A model generated the notes under the pieces. It had not been told where the DNA came from, did not search any database, and saw only the letters and a program-made list of their open reading frames with translations. 64,000 bases of DNA from an uncultured Bacilli bacterium (lineage in GTDB: Bacteria > Bacillota_I > Bacilli_A > RF39 > UBA660). Numbering within the stretch: position 1 is the stretch's first letter; each line of letters opens with the position of its first letter. Positions 43,706-52,566 of this stretch are shown here, in pieces. The DNA lies in contig CAKOJR010000005.1 in the NCBI GenBank assembly GCA_934090735.1, forward strand, positions 1 to 64,000. The letters are read 5' to 3'. Made by a program: the position numbers and the translations under genes.

Positions 43706-45019
43706 CTATTTCTCCTTCTTTATATACTTAAGTATTATATCATAACTTTCATCACTTTGTTTATCAAATTTACTTTTTTTTACGCCGGGAATCCACAAAA
43801 TATTTCCATCATCATCACAAACCAAAGGATAACTATCACGTATCTTTAACGGAACCTTTTCATCAATAAAAATACTCTTAATCTTTTTAGTTCCATTCAT
43901 ATTTTTAACATCCATAAAATCCCCTGGTTTTCTTGTTCTTACATGAAGCGGAAGCTTAATCTCATCACTACATAATCTGATATAGTAATTACTCTTCCCA
44001 TCATAAGACGATGCTTCCTCAATTACACCTAAAGGAACCTCTATCCTTTTATTAAATATATAATCATAAGTAAGAACTAACTCATCTTCATTAAAAATAA
44101 GACTATTGTAATATTTATAAACTTTAATCCCATTAGGTAAACAAATATACCCATTAGGTTTTCCATCAATTAAATTAAAGATTAGATTTAAATGTTTATC
44201 GTTAATATAGGTAATATCATCACGATACATCTCAGAAAGAATTGTGCACAAAGTATGCTTTTTAAGTAGAAGGGGTAGAGAATTAAACCCATCTAAATCT
44301 AATCTATTATTTGAATACAATCTATCAAGTAAAGAAATAACTTCTTTCTCAACATAATCATTATATTCATCTATAGTATGACTGAACTTTATGAATTTTT
44401 CGTGAATTTTCGGATTAATTTCCTTTAAAACAGGCAAAACATCTAATCTTATCTTATTTCTAGTATGTACCCTTTCAAAATTAGTATAATCATTCGCATA
44501 CTTTATCCCATATTTTTCATTATATTCTAAAATATCTTTCTTAGTAACAAAAATAAGTGGTCTAACAATTTTTTTACCTCTAAACTCGGATTCTTCACTA
44601 AAACCAGCATACCCACCAAAAGATGCTCCTCTAGCAAGCCTCATCAAGACTGTTTCTACTAAATCATCGCCATGATGTGCTGTAAACAAATAATTTGCCT
44701 TATACTTAGTTAATATTTCATCAAAAAAATTATATCTTATTTCCCTAGCCTTAGACTCAAAATTACCATCAATTTCTTCTAAAATACTCATTCCCTCAAA
44801 AGGAATATTATTCTTCTTAGAATACTCTTCTAATAATTTATACTCTTCATCACTTTCACTTCTAACCTTATGATTAACATGAACTACAACTACCTTTAAC
44901 TCACACTTACGCAAAAGATCAAGTAAACACATTGAATCAGGTCCATAAGAACAAGCAAGAACAACATATTCATCTTTAGAAATATTTAAATTATTTATAA
45001 AATTAATAACCTCTCTCAT
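43706..45019 (-). CDS. tilS: tRNA(Ile)-lysidine synthetase TilS, about 437 aa
   Basis: Changes the wobble C of tRNA-Ile(CAU) to lysidine so it reads AUA. The PP-loop near residue 20 reads ACSYGPDSMCLL, where most TilS have SGGxDS. Later motifs HHGDDLVETVLMRLARGA and VRPLIF are normal, and the C-terminal domain LPLHVRTRKPGDFM is present. ATG 45019 follows GGAGG. AUA is abundant in this AT-rich genome, so the enzyme should be essential. Adjacent to ftsH, as in many Firmicutes. Confidence 0.93.
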   Translation of the reverse strand: MREVINFINNLNISKDEYVVLACSYGPDSMCLLDLLRKCELKVVVVHVNHKVRSESDEEYKLLEEYSKKNNIPFEGMSILEEIDGNFESKAREIRYNFFDEILTKYKANYLFTAHHGDDLVETVLMRLARGASFGGYAGFSEESEFRGKKIVRPLIFVTKKDILEYNEKYGIKYANDYTNFERVHTRNKIRLDVLPVLKEINPKIHEKFIKFSHTIDEYNDYVEKEVISLLDRLYSNNRLDLDGFNSLPLLLKKHTLCTILSEMYRDDITYINDKHLNLIFNLIDGKPNGYICLPNGIKVYKYYNSLIFNEDELVLTYDYIFNKRIEVPLGVIEEASSYDGKSNYYIRLCSDEIKLPLHVRTRKPGDFMDVKNMNGTKKIKSIFIDEKVPLKIRDSYPLVCDDDGNILWIPGVKKSKFDKQSDESYDIILKYIKKEK

Positions 45020-45102
45020 AAACCCTCCAATCACAAATAGTTTACCCTACAATTAACGAATAATCAACAAATTTTCAAAATTTGATAGTCCCTATAAAAT
45101 GC

Positions 45103-45129
45103 AAAAACCTTGAGATAAACTCCCAAGGT
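45103..45129 (-). terminator. Terminator of the rplM-rpsI operon
   Basis: ACCTTGGGAG-TTTAT-CTCAAGGT with a short internal bulge followed by TTTTTG on the minus strand. Confidence 0.75.
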
Positions 45130-45141
45130 ATAAGAAACAAA

Positions 45142-45558
45142 TTAACGTTTACTAAATTGTGGTGCTCTACGAGCCTTCTTAAGACCATATTTCTTACGTT
45201 CTTTAACTCTAGGATCACGAGTTAAGAAACCAGCTTCTCTAAGAACTTTCTTATAAGCGTCTTCTCTAGCTTGATCAGCCTCAGCATCAAACTCAACTAA
45301 TGCTTTAGTAATAGCAAGCCTAATAGCTCCAGCTTGTCCAGAGAATCCACCACCATTAACCTTAACATCAATATCAAAAGTATTTTCGTTATTAGTTAAT
45401 ACAAGTGGTTGTTTTAAATCCATTACTAATGTAGGAAAAGGCATGTATTCATTTACATCTCTACCATTAACAGTAATCTTTCCCTTACCAGTAACTAGTT
45501 TAACTTGTGCAACTGAACGTTTTCTTCTTCCAGTAGCAGTAACTTCACTTTTCTTCAT
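45142..45558 (-). CDS. rpsI: 30S ribosomal protein S9, 138 aa
   Basis: Signature ATGRRKRSVAQVKLV near the start, GGGFSGQAGAIRLAITKAL in the middle and the basic tail KARRAPQFSKR that reaches the decoding P site. ATG 45558 follows AGGAGAGA. Pairs with rplM, 10 bases upstream. Confidence 0.97.
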   Translation of the reverse strand: MKKSEVTATGRRKRSVAQVKLVTGKGKITVNGRDVNEYMPFPTLVMDLKQPLVLTNNENTFDIDVKVNGGGFSGQAGAIRLAITKALVEFDAEADQAREDAYKKVLREAGFLTRDPRVKERKKYGLKKARRAPQFSKR

Positions 45559-45568
45559 AATCTCTCTC

Positions 45569-46000
45569 CTAATCAATTGTTATTGTAGTTGGCTTTTGAG
45601 CCTCATGTTTATGTTCACTACCAGCATAAACGAATAGCTTACGATACATTTGTCTTCCTAAAGGTCCATTTGGAAGCATACCATTAACAGCTCTTTCAAC
45701 CATTTCTACAGGATAACTTTCTAACATAGTTTTAGCATTACGAGTTCTTAGTCCACCTGGGAATCCAGAATGATTATAGTACATCTTATCATTAATCTTA
45801 TTACCAGTTAATTTAACCTTATCAGCATTAATAATAATTACATAATCTCCACAATCAATATGAGGTGTAAAAGTTGCTTTATGTTTTCCTCTTAAAATAG
45901 TAGCAGCTTTAGTAGCTACACGTCCTAGAGGTTTATCTGCAGCATCAATTACATACCACGTGCGTTCTACAGTTTCTTTTGTTTGCATAAATGTTTTCAT
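45569..46000 (-). CDS. rplM: 50S ribosomal protein L13, 143 aa
   Basis: MKTFMQTKETVERTWYVIDA, AADKPLGRVATKAATILRGK and the late MLPNGPLGRQMYRKLFVYAG are standard L13 sequence. ATG 46000 is supported by GAAAGGAATT and by the family start; a longer reading is rejected. The transcript begins at a near-perfect promoter about 80 bases upstream. The leader may include the regulatory structure known from L13 leaders, but that was not established here. Confidence 0.97.
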   Translation of the reverse strand: MKTFMQTKETVERTWYVIDAADKPLGRVATKAATILRGKHKATFTPHIDCGDYVIIINADKVKLTGNKINDKMYYNHSGFPGGLRTRNAKTMLESYPVEMVERAVNGMLPNGPLGRQMYRKLFVYAGSEHKHEAQKPTTITID

Positions 46001-46083
46001 AAAATAATTCCTTTCATCACTCAATTATCATTTGACGTCCCAAATCAGCAAATAATTAAGCAAATCAAAATGTACCAATATGA

Positions 46084-46112
46084 ATTATATGAAACCTTGC
46101 CCCTAAAGTCAA
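46084..46112 (-). promoter_or_regulatory. Strong sigma-A promoter of rplM-rpsI
   Basis: TTGACT (46107-46112), 17 bp, TATAAT (46084-46089) on the minus strand. Confidence 0.9.
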
Positions 46113-46157
46113 TAAAAACTTACTCAAAAACAAGAAAAAATGTGAATAACTATCAAA

Positions 46158-47816
46158 TTATCCACATATTTTACTAAATCTAGCCCTAACTTCAGCAACA
46201 CCTAATATATTAATAATCTCATATAAATCAGGTGTAGTAAGTTTAGTAGTTAGTGCTACTCTTATAACATTACTTATATCAGCAGTACTACCTCTATAAT
46301 TATCTGGGTTTTCTTTATACTCTTTCATATTAGAACAATAACCCATTTTATCAGTTAACTCTTTAATCTTATTAAACCAAGTATCCTTATCATCATTAAT
46401 ATCAAAATACTCATTTAAATAAGTGGAAATAATTTTCTTCGCATCCTCTTCATACTTTAAGAAACAAAAATCAAATATAGCGCTATCAAATAATTCATTA
46501 TACATATACCAAATATTATCTTTAACTTCACTAAAACAAGCAAAATCTTTTCTCGGTTTCTTCTGCTCCCTTTCAATATTTAGCACGTTAATTGTATAAT
46601 CCTTATGTTTATTAATTAAAGCATTAAAATCAGCATCATAAATCTTAGACCACCCATCTAATCCATCAAATACTTCACTAGCTTTTAACTTACTTAAATA
46701 ATTCTTAGAAATATTATCAAGCTTATCTAAATCAAACAATGCTCCAGCAGAGCTCATCTTCTTAGGAGAAAACTCAAACTCAGTAAAATCAGCATCAGGA
46801 TGTCCCTCTCTCCACTGTTCATAGTTAGAGTTTGCTATTGTCATGATTGCTTCAATCAATGAATAAACTGGATACCCCTTTTCCTCATAATAGGTCATTC
46901 TTGCTTCTGGATCTAATCTCTTAGATATCTTTCTAATCTTATCTCCATCTTTCTTTAATATTAAAGGAGTATGAATATACTTAGGCATCTTAAATCCGAA
47001 TGTTTTAAATAACTCATAATGAACCGGCACACTACTCATCCACTCTTGACCACGCACAACATGTGTTGTTCTCATTAAATGATCATCAACCAAATGAGCA
47101 AAATGATATGTTGGAAGTAAATTACTAGACTTCATAATTGGAATATCTATATCATTTTCTGGAAACTCCATCTCACCAAATACTAAATCATTAAACTTAA
47201 ACTTATTAAAGAAATTACCAGAGCTCTTTAATCTAACAGTATACTTCTCGCCACTCTTAATTCTTTCCATGGCTTCTAAAGGACTTAAATCACGGTACTT
47301 AGCATACTTACCATAAATACCAATTCTCTTCTTACCAGATGTTTGAGTTGCTCTAATTTCATCCATCTCTTCCTGAGTTAAAAAACATGGATAAGCCTTA
47401 CCTTGACTTACTAACTCTTTTATAAAAGCATGATAAATCTCTTTTCTCTCTGACTGAATATAAGGTCCATAATTACCAGCAGTCTCTCCAGTATCACGGT
47501 ACTCATATTCGTCTGGATTAATATGATAATGCTCTAACACATGACGGATATACTCAACTGCTCCACTAAGCTCTCTAGATGAATCAGTGTCTTCATTTCT
47601 TAAAAAGAACACTCCACCACTTTGCTTAGCAAGTACATAATTAATAACAGAAGAATAGAAATTACCAATATGCATAAATCCCGTTGGACTAGGTGCATAT
47701 CTTGTAACCTTAGCTCCCTCTTTTAAATCTCTCTCAGGATACTCTTTCTCATAATCAGCTACAGTTTTCTTTATATCCGGAAATATCAAATCCGCAAGTT
47801 TTTTATAATCATCCAT
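46158..47816 (-). CDS. gltX: Glutamyl-tRNA synthetase, about 552 aa
   Basis: Charges tRNA-Glu (and possibly tRNA-Gln). Class I motifs: HIGH-type APSPTGFMHIGNFY near residue 45 and KMSKS-type RKISKRLDP near 300. The catalytic domain is followed by a helical anticodon-binding domain. At 552 residues it is longer than the usual 480-500. ATG 47816 is preferred; GTG 47825 is possible. A tRNA-Glu(CTC) lies at 52070-52145. Confidence 0.92.
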   Translation of the reverse strand: MDDYKKLADLIFPDIKKTVADYEKEYPERDLKEGAKVTRYAPSPTGFMHIGNFYSSVINYVLAKQSGGVFFLRNEDTDSSRELSGAVEYIRHVLEHYHINPDEYEYRDTGETAGNYGPYIQSERKEIYHAFIKELVSQGKAYPCFLTQEEMDEIRATQTSGKKRIGIYGKYAKYRDLSPLEAMERIKSGEKYTVRLKSSGNFFNKFKFNDLVFGEMEFPENDIDIPIMKSSNLLPTYHFAHLVDDHLMRTTHVVRGQEWMSSVPVHYELFKTFGFKMPKYIHTPLILKKDGDKIRKISKRLDPEARMTYYEEKGYPVYSLIEAIMTIANSNYEQWREGHPDADFTEFEFSPKKMSSAGALFDLDKLDNISKNYLSKLKASEVFDGLDGWSKIYDADFNALINKHKDYTINVLNIEREQKKPRKDFACFSEVKDNIWYMYNELFDSAIFDFCFLKYEEDAKKIISTYLNEYFDINDDKDTWFNKIKELTDKMGYCSNMKEYKENPDNYRGSTADISNVIRVALTTKLTTPDLYEIINILGVAEVRARFSKICG

Positions 47817-47872
47817 AAAATTCACTCGTCTTTCTTCCCTACAATTCTAACAAAATAATCAGTTAAAATCAA

Positions 47873-48406
47873 CTATGCATGATAATTATTACCAAGCCAA
47901 ATTCTTGAAACCGCATCAATTATAAATAATACAAAAATCACATAATACAAAAAATTAACTTTCTTATTTTTAACATTTGCTAATTTCAAACATAAAGGAT
48001 AAACATAATAAATACTAAGAAGGGCTAAAATTCCAAATCGTAGTCCCGGAACAAGTGCTATTCTTCCTTCAAAATTCATAAACTTATCACTATAATCCCA
48101 TAAACTTCTAAAATCAATAATATAAGTCGCAATAAGCTCCACAAGCACACAAATAATCGTTGTCTCAAAAAATAGCACAAGTGGTCTAAGATTAACATTA
48201 CCTATCATAATCTTCTTATCTTTATACTTATAAAAAAGGAAAATTACAGCAAAACCACCAAATCCATATATTGGAAGCCATGGTCCCCATAAAGAACCCC
48301 TATTAACTAACACATGATCTTCTACTATAAAAAGGAACTCCTCATATAGCCATCCACAAATCGCAAAAACGATAAATGTCAAAAAATACTTCTTTAAATT
48401 CTTCAC
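47873..48406 (-). CDS. CmpB-type multi-pass membrane protein, second copy, 177 aa
   Basis: Same family as 3360-3920: HVLVNRGSLWGPWLPIYGFG near residue 32 and LWDYSDKFMNFEGRI near 105, with five helices. It follows the DUF6512 gene by 13 bases and is probably in the cadC-cadA operon. Function not established. Confidence 0.75.
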   Translation of the reverse strand: MKNLKKYFLTFIVFAICGWLYEEFLFIVEDHVLVNRGSLWGPWLPIYGFGGFAVIFLFYKYKDKKIMIGNVNLRPLVLFFETTIICVLVELIATYIIDFRSLWDYSDKFMNFEGRIALVPGLRFGILALLSIYYVYPLCLKLANVKNKKVNFLYYVIFVLFIIDAVSRIWLGNNYHA

Positions 48407-48419
48407 TACTTACCACCTA

Positions 48420-48938
48420 TTATTCTTCAGTATGCCCTTCTTTTCCATATTTATTAGATATTGGATCTTTAAATAAAAAGTTATGAACAGGCTCTAAAGT
48501 TCCAACCATATAAGTTCCAAATACTATAAACAATATTATAACAGAAACATATTGATAAACAAAACTAAATGCCTCCATATTTACAATATAATTAAAAACA
48601 TACTGTGAGCAGAAAATAGTAATATAAAAATAAATAATATCAAACCAAAGCACCGCCTTTTTAGTAATTGCTGTATAAGAATAAAATATTATAGGTATTA
48701 AAAACACAATAACTAGTAAACTAGCACTCTTTGCTATAAAATAATTAGGACTTGCCCCATACTTAAAACCATCTAACAAACTCCACAAAAAAGTTGGCGT
48801 TAAAGCAATCTTAATATGCTCCCAAGTGCTTTCATTAACTGCTGCAAATATAGCAACCACCTTATTATGACCACTCATCTCATATAAAAAATGTAAAAGT
48901 GTTCCAATAATCGAAATAACAATAAAACCTATCCACAT
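48420..48938 (-). CDS. DUF6512-type integral membrane protein, 172 aa
   Basis: Starts GFIVISIIGTLLHFLYEM, then FAAVNESTWEHIKIALTPTF, the hallmark of this small multi-pass family, and has five or six helices. Two bases separate it from cadA. Function unknown; the operon suggests a link with metal or membrane stress. Confidence 0.7.
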   Translation of the reverse strand: MWIGFIVISIIGTLLHFLYEMSGHNKVVAIFAAVNESTWEHIKIALTPTFLWSLLDGFKYGASPNYFIAKSASLLVIVFLIPIIFYSYTAITKKAVLWFDIIYFYITIFCSQYVFNYIVNMEAFSFVYQYVSVIILFIVFGTYMVGTLEPVHNFLFKDPISNKYGKEGHTEE

Positions 48939-48940
48939 AA

Positions 48941-50974
48941 CTAACTATCCTTTTCTATTCCAATTTTATTTGTGATTCTTAAAGTATTTAATATAGCAAG
49001 AAGCGTTACTCCCGTATCAGCAAATACTGCAAACCACATATTAGCAAGTCCAAACACCGAAAGAAGTAAAATAATAACTTTTACAGATATTGCAAATATC
49101 AAATCCTCTTTAATTATCCTTTTCGTATACTGAGAAATTCTAATTCCTAAAGGTATCTTATCTAAGTCATCATTCATAAGAACAATATCACTAGCTTCTA
49201 TCGCAGACTCAGATCCAATACCACCCATTGATACTCCAATATCAGCTCTCTTTAATACAGGAGCATCATTTATTCCATCACCTACAAAAGCAGTTATACC
49301 ACTCTTATTAACATTATCAAACTCATTAAACTTATCAGTTGGAAGCATCTCATATCTAATCTCATCAATGCCTAATTTTTTCCCAGTAAGCACCGCAATG
49401 TCTTTTTTATCACCAGTAAACATATAAGTCTTAACGCCAAGAGCTTTAAGCTCACTTATAACATCACTAGCATTCTCTTTAATACCATCATTTAACATAA
49501 TAGAAGCCTCATGCTTACCATCAATAACTACATGAATATCAGCATTCTTCTTACACTCACATATCTTCTTATTACCAATAAGTACTTCTAAATCATCATA
49601 AACAAAACTAATACCCTTACCATCAATCTCTTTAAACTTAGTAATCTTCTTACCACTACTTTCGCCTAGTGCCTTAAGCGAACTAGCAAGTGGATGATTA
49701 CTCATTTCCTCTCCACTAACAACAATATCAATAATTTCATCTTTACTATACTTACTATTCTTACTAATTTCTATATTATTAACCTTAAATTCCCCACTAG
49801 TAAGCGTTCCAGTTTTATCAAAAACGATATTTTTTATATCAGATAAACCATCTAAATAATTACTACCCTTAATCAAAATACCATTCTTACTTGCTGCACC
49901 TATTCCTGTAAAATAAGATAAAGGGACTGATATCGCAATTGCACAAGGGCAAGAAATAACTAAAAATGTAAGCCCCCTATAAAAACTTTCTTTAGCAGAT
50001 ACTCCAAAAAGTGGAAGAATCAAAATTACTAAAATCGCTAATCCCAAAATTATTGGCGTATAGTATCTACTTAATTTACTAACAGTAGTTTCTAATTTGG
50101 TTTTCTTATCAGTCGCATTATCAAGTAACTCTAATATCTTCGCAACAGTTGAATCGGCATACTCTGCACTAGCTTTAACTCTAATAACATCACCTTTATT
50201 TATAGAGCCAGATAATACCTCATCACCATCTTTAACAAAACGTAAAGCAGACTCTCCAGTAAGAGCAGATTCATCTAAATTAGTCTCTCCACTTATCACG
50301 ATCCCATCAACTGGAATACGTTCCCCCTTCTTGATAACAAGATCATCTCCAGACTTAACAGCCTCAACACTTGTCTTAACGATTCTTCCATCACTAACCA
50401 CATTAGCATAACCCTGTTTAATCTCCAAAATCCCCTTAATAGACTTTCTACTATTATTTAAAGCTTTCTCCTCTAAAACCTTACCAATAGTATATAACCC
50501 TATAACCATAGCTCCTTCCATAACCTTATCAATACATAATGCACCAACACAAGATATAGTCAAAAGCATATTCTCATTAATAACATGGCTTTTAAATAAA
50601 AGCTTCATTGCCTTAACAAAAGTCTTATATAAAAGAAAACAGTAACTAATAATATATAGAATAATTCTTATGGTATCACCAACTGGCAAATACATTCCAA
50701 TAAAAAGAATAACTAAACCAATGATTAAAAAATAAATATTAGTTTCCTTCTTAACCTCTTCATCAGTACTAACACTCGCATCAGGTTCAATCGCCTTAAC
50801 TAATTTATTAAGCTCACTTAAACTAAAATCTTTATCAGACTCATAACTAATTTTACCCGAACTAAAATTAACTACAACATTCTTAAAATCTTTATTCTTA
50901 TTTAAAGCAATTTCAACCTGTTTCGCACATCCAGCACAATCTAAATTATTTATATTATATTTATATTTTTTCAT
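48941..50974 (-). CDS. cadA: Zn/Cd/Pb-type P1B ATPase (CadA-like), 677 aa
   Basis: Exports divalent soft-metal ions. One N-terminal metal-binding domain (NLDCAGCAKQVEIALN, two Cys near 12 and 15). Six or more helices, with the transport CPC in VISCPCAIAISVPLSYF, the dephosphorylation loop ALTGES, phosphorylation site DKTGTLT, HP motif NHPLA and hinge GDGINDAP. The CPC with a later aspartate-bearing helix (FADTGVT) points to Zn/Cd/Pb rather than Cu. Overlaps the ArsR-type regulator gene by 14 bases. Confidence 0.93.
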   Translation of the reverse strand: MKKYKYNINNLDCAGCAKQVEIALNKNKDFKNVVVNFSSGKISYESDKDFSLSELNKLVKAIEPDASVSTDEEVKKETNIYFLIIGLVILFIGMYLPVGDTIRIILYIISYCFLLYKTFVKAMKLLFKSHVINENMLLTISCVGALCIDKVMEGAMVIGLYTIGKVLEEKALNNSRKSIKGILEIKQGYANVVSDGRIVKTSVEAVKSGDDLVIKKGERIPVDGIVISGETNLDESALTGESALRFVKDGDEVLSGSINKGDVIRVKASAEYADSTVAKILELLDNATDKKTKLETTVSKLSRYYTPIILGLAILVILILPLFGVSAKESFYRGLTFLVISCPCAIAISVPLSYFTGIGAASKNGILIKGSNYLDGLSDIKNIVFDKTGTLTSGEFKVNNIEISKNSKYSKDEIIDIVVSGEEMSNHPLASSLKALGESSGKKITKFKEIDGKGISFVYDDLEVLIGNKKICECKKNADIHVVIDGKHEASIMLNDGIKENASDVISELKALGVKTYMFTGDKKDIAVLTGKKLGIDEIRYEMLPTDKFNEFDNVNKSGITAFVGDGINDAPVLKRADIGVSMGGIGSESAIEASDIVLMNDDLDKIPLGIRISQYTKRIIKEDLIFAISVKVIILLLSVFGLANMWFAVFADTGVTLLAILNTLRITNKIGIEKDS

Positions 50975-51335
50975 CTAAAATCTCCTTTACATGAGATAAC
51001 GCTACCTCATAAACCTCTTTAACATGTTCATCATCTAAAGAATAATAAACTTCTTTACCAACTCTCTTAAACTTTACAATTCTCTCTTCCCTCAAAACCG
51101 AAAGCTGATGAGAAACAGCCGACTTCGTCATATTTAATACATTTGCAATATCACACACACACATCTCATTAGAATCTAAAGCAAAAAGAATTCTTGCCCT
51201 AGTATTATCCCCAATAACCTTAAAAAAATTAGCTATTTTATTTATCACAACATTATTAGGCATTACTTTTAAAGTATTATTAACAACCGCGTCATGAATA
51301 ATATTACAATCACATTCTAAACATTTACAATCCAT
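50961..51335 (-). CDS. cadC: ArsR/SmtB-family metal sensor repressor (CadC-like)
   Basis: Cys-rich N-terminus MDCKCLECDCNIIHDAV and the CVCD motif on helix alpha-R (MCVCDIANVLNMTKSAVSHQ) form the CadC-type Cd/Pb/Zn site. The winged helix follows. ATG 51335 follows GGAGG; a longer reading would run into the promoter. Metal binding should release the operator at 51356-51375 and switch on cadA and the two membrane genes. Confidence 0.92.
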   Translation of the reverse strand: MDCKCLECDCNIIHDAVVNNTLKVMPNNVVINKIANFFKVIGDNTRARILFALDSNEMCVCDIANVLNMTKSAVSHQLSVLREERIVKFKRVGKEVYYSLDDEHVKEVYEVALSHVKEILDEKI

Positions 51336-51350
51336 ATTGCCTCCACTATT

Positions 51351-51380
51351 ATTATAGTTGAATATCTGTTCAACTGTCAA
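51351..51380 (-). promoter_or_regulatory. cadC promoter with CadC operator
   Basis: TTGACA (51375-51380), 18 bp, TATAAT (51351-51356). The spacer is the perfect dyad AGTTGAA-CAGATA-TTCAACT at 51356-51375, of the SmtB/CadC operator type, so bound repressor would cover the promoter. Confidence 0.88.
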
Positions 51381-51389
51381 GCGAAAAAA

Positions 51390-51791
51390 TTAAATATTTT
51401 TAACTAGTGTTAAATTCCCATCATATTTAATTTTAATTAAATCATCATAAACCTCAAAATTTACATTAATTTTACCATCTTTAATATCATTTATCTTAAT
51501 TTTAATCTCACATTCAATCTCAGAGTCTAAAAACTTCACTGTATCAAACACCTCAAAAAAAATAAAAGGATATGTATCAAAATTAAGCCCAGAGTAATGT
51601 CTATTAAGAAATAAATTAATATCCTTATCCTTTTCAAAGCCAGTATCTAAATTAATGTACCCTTTTTTCTCTCCATCTATAAAACGCAATTCAAATCTTA
51701 TATTATACCCATTTACCTTGTTATAGCTGATATCACCTAAAAAAGCCGTTTCTTCAGTTACTTCAAATTCTTTTCCATCAATTAAAAGCAT
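51390..51791 (-). CDS. Hypothetical beta-rich protein, 133 aa
   Basis: No family recognised. Alternating strands rich in Ile, Phe, Asp and Lys (IECEIKIKINDIKDGKINVN) suggest a beta-sandwich or barrel. There is no signal or membrane segment. The ATG comes directly after the TAA of the frameshifted gene upstream with no ribosome-binding site of its own, so it depends on translation of that gene. Confidence 0.55.
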   Translation of the reverse strand: MLLIDGKEFEVTEETAFLGDISYNKVNGYNIRFELRFIDGEKKGYINLDTGFEKDKDINLFLNRHYSGLNFDTYPFIFFEVFDTVKFLDSEIECEIKIKINDIKDGKINVNFEVYDDLIKIKYDGNLTLVKNI

Positions 51792-52000
51792 TTAATCGCT
51801 TCGTTTTACAAAATCAACATATTTTTCTTTCATCGAAATCCTATTAACCTTATACCATACATCTCTAATTCCTTTTTATATTTCAAAAAAGAATGATCAA
51901 TTTCAGACCCTAAATTACTCTTAATTTCTTCAAAACTTAATCTACAATTATCTTTATTAAATCCCACAATATAATCCCATAATTTACTATATTTACTCAT
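51792..52000 (-). pseudogene. Small gene with an apparent frameshift (56 aa plus a 13-aa continuation)
   Basis: ATG 52000, after AGGTGA, opens 56 codons (MSKYSKLWDYIVGFNKDN ... FEEIKSNLGSEIDHSFLKY) and stops at TGA 51830. The overlapping ATGA starts MKEKYVDFVKRSD, which ends in TAA directly before the next gene. Related small proteins, as recalled, run on as ISMKEK-x-V-x-F, so the two pieces look like one protein of about 69 residues broken by a one-base change near 51834. A real overlap of two short genes or a sequencing error cannot be excluded. Confidence 0.55.
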
Positions 52001-52034
52001 TAAATCACCTACATATATCTTATCATTTAAACAT

Positions 52035-52059
52035 TAAAAAAACGAGATTAAACTCGTTT
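52035..52059 (-). terminator. Terminator after tRNA-Glu
   Basis: AAACGAG-TTTAAT-CTCGTTT continuing into a T run on the minus strand. Confidence 0.8.
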
Positions 52060-52069
52060 AATTATCAAC

Positions 52070-52145
52070 TGGTGACCTATATGGGATTCGAACCCATGAA
52101 TGTTGCCTTGAGAGGGCAATGTGTTAACCATTTCACCAATAGGCC
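52070..52145 (-). tRNA. tRNA-Glu(CTC)
   Basis: 76 nt with encoded CCA. The acceptor GGCCTAT pairs with ATAGGTC (one G-U). The anticodon stem TTGCC/GGCAA encloses the loop CTCTCAA, so the anticodon is CTC. The T arm has GGTTCGAATCC. Confidence 0.93.
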
Positions 52146-52207
52146 TTGCAACAAACATTATACACAAAAAATAATGTTTATGCAATAACTATAATAAAAA
52201 TTACTTC

Positions 52208-52546
52208 TTAATCAAATAGTCTAATGATAAGCAAAATATTAAAAATATATAGAAAAAAGCCAGTAACTAATAATGCTCTCATCCACTTGATATTATTATT
52301 TTTAAATAAAAAATAATTAACAATCACAAAAATAATATAAAAGACAGCAGCATATAAAGCTCCAACGCCAAAAAAAGAAAGACACTGTTTAGAAAACGCT
52401 TCAAGATCAGTTTCAATTATAATTTTATTTGCAGATGAAATAAAAAATAAAGCAATAGATAAAGCACCTCCATAAAACATTATCGCCAATGATATTAATC
52501 CCAATAATATATTATTAATTAAAAATAATTTTTTACAATCTTTCAT
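52208..52546 (-). CDS. Small multi-pass membrane protein, 112 aa
   Basis: Three hydrophobic segments (about 8-35, 52-82, 90-110) with few charges. Not recognised. It lies 20 bases downstream of the NatB-like permease gene and may belong to the same operon as an accessory subunit. Confidence 0.5.
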   Translation of the reverse strand: MKDCKKLFLINNILLGLISLAIMFYGGALSIALFFISSANKIIIETDLEAFSKQCLSFFGVGALYAAVFYIIFVIVNYFLFKNNNIKWMRALLVTGFFLYIFNILLIIRLFD

Positions 52547-52566
52547 CTTTTTTACTCCAAATAATT

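Noticed and set aside
46001..46080. Confirmed L13 leader riboregulator upstream of rplM
   Set aside because: The leader is about 80 nt and a compact structure could not be established by eye, so it is only mentioned under rplM.
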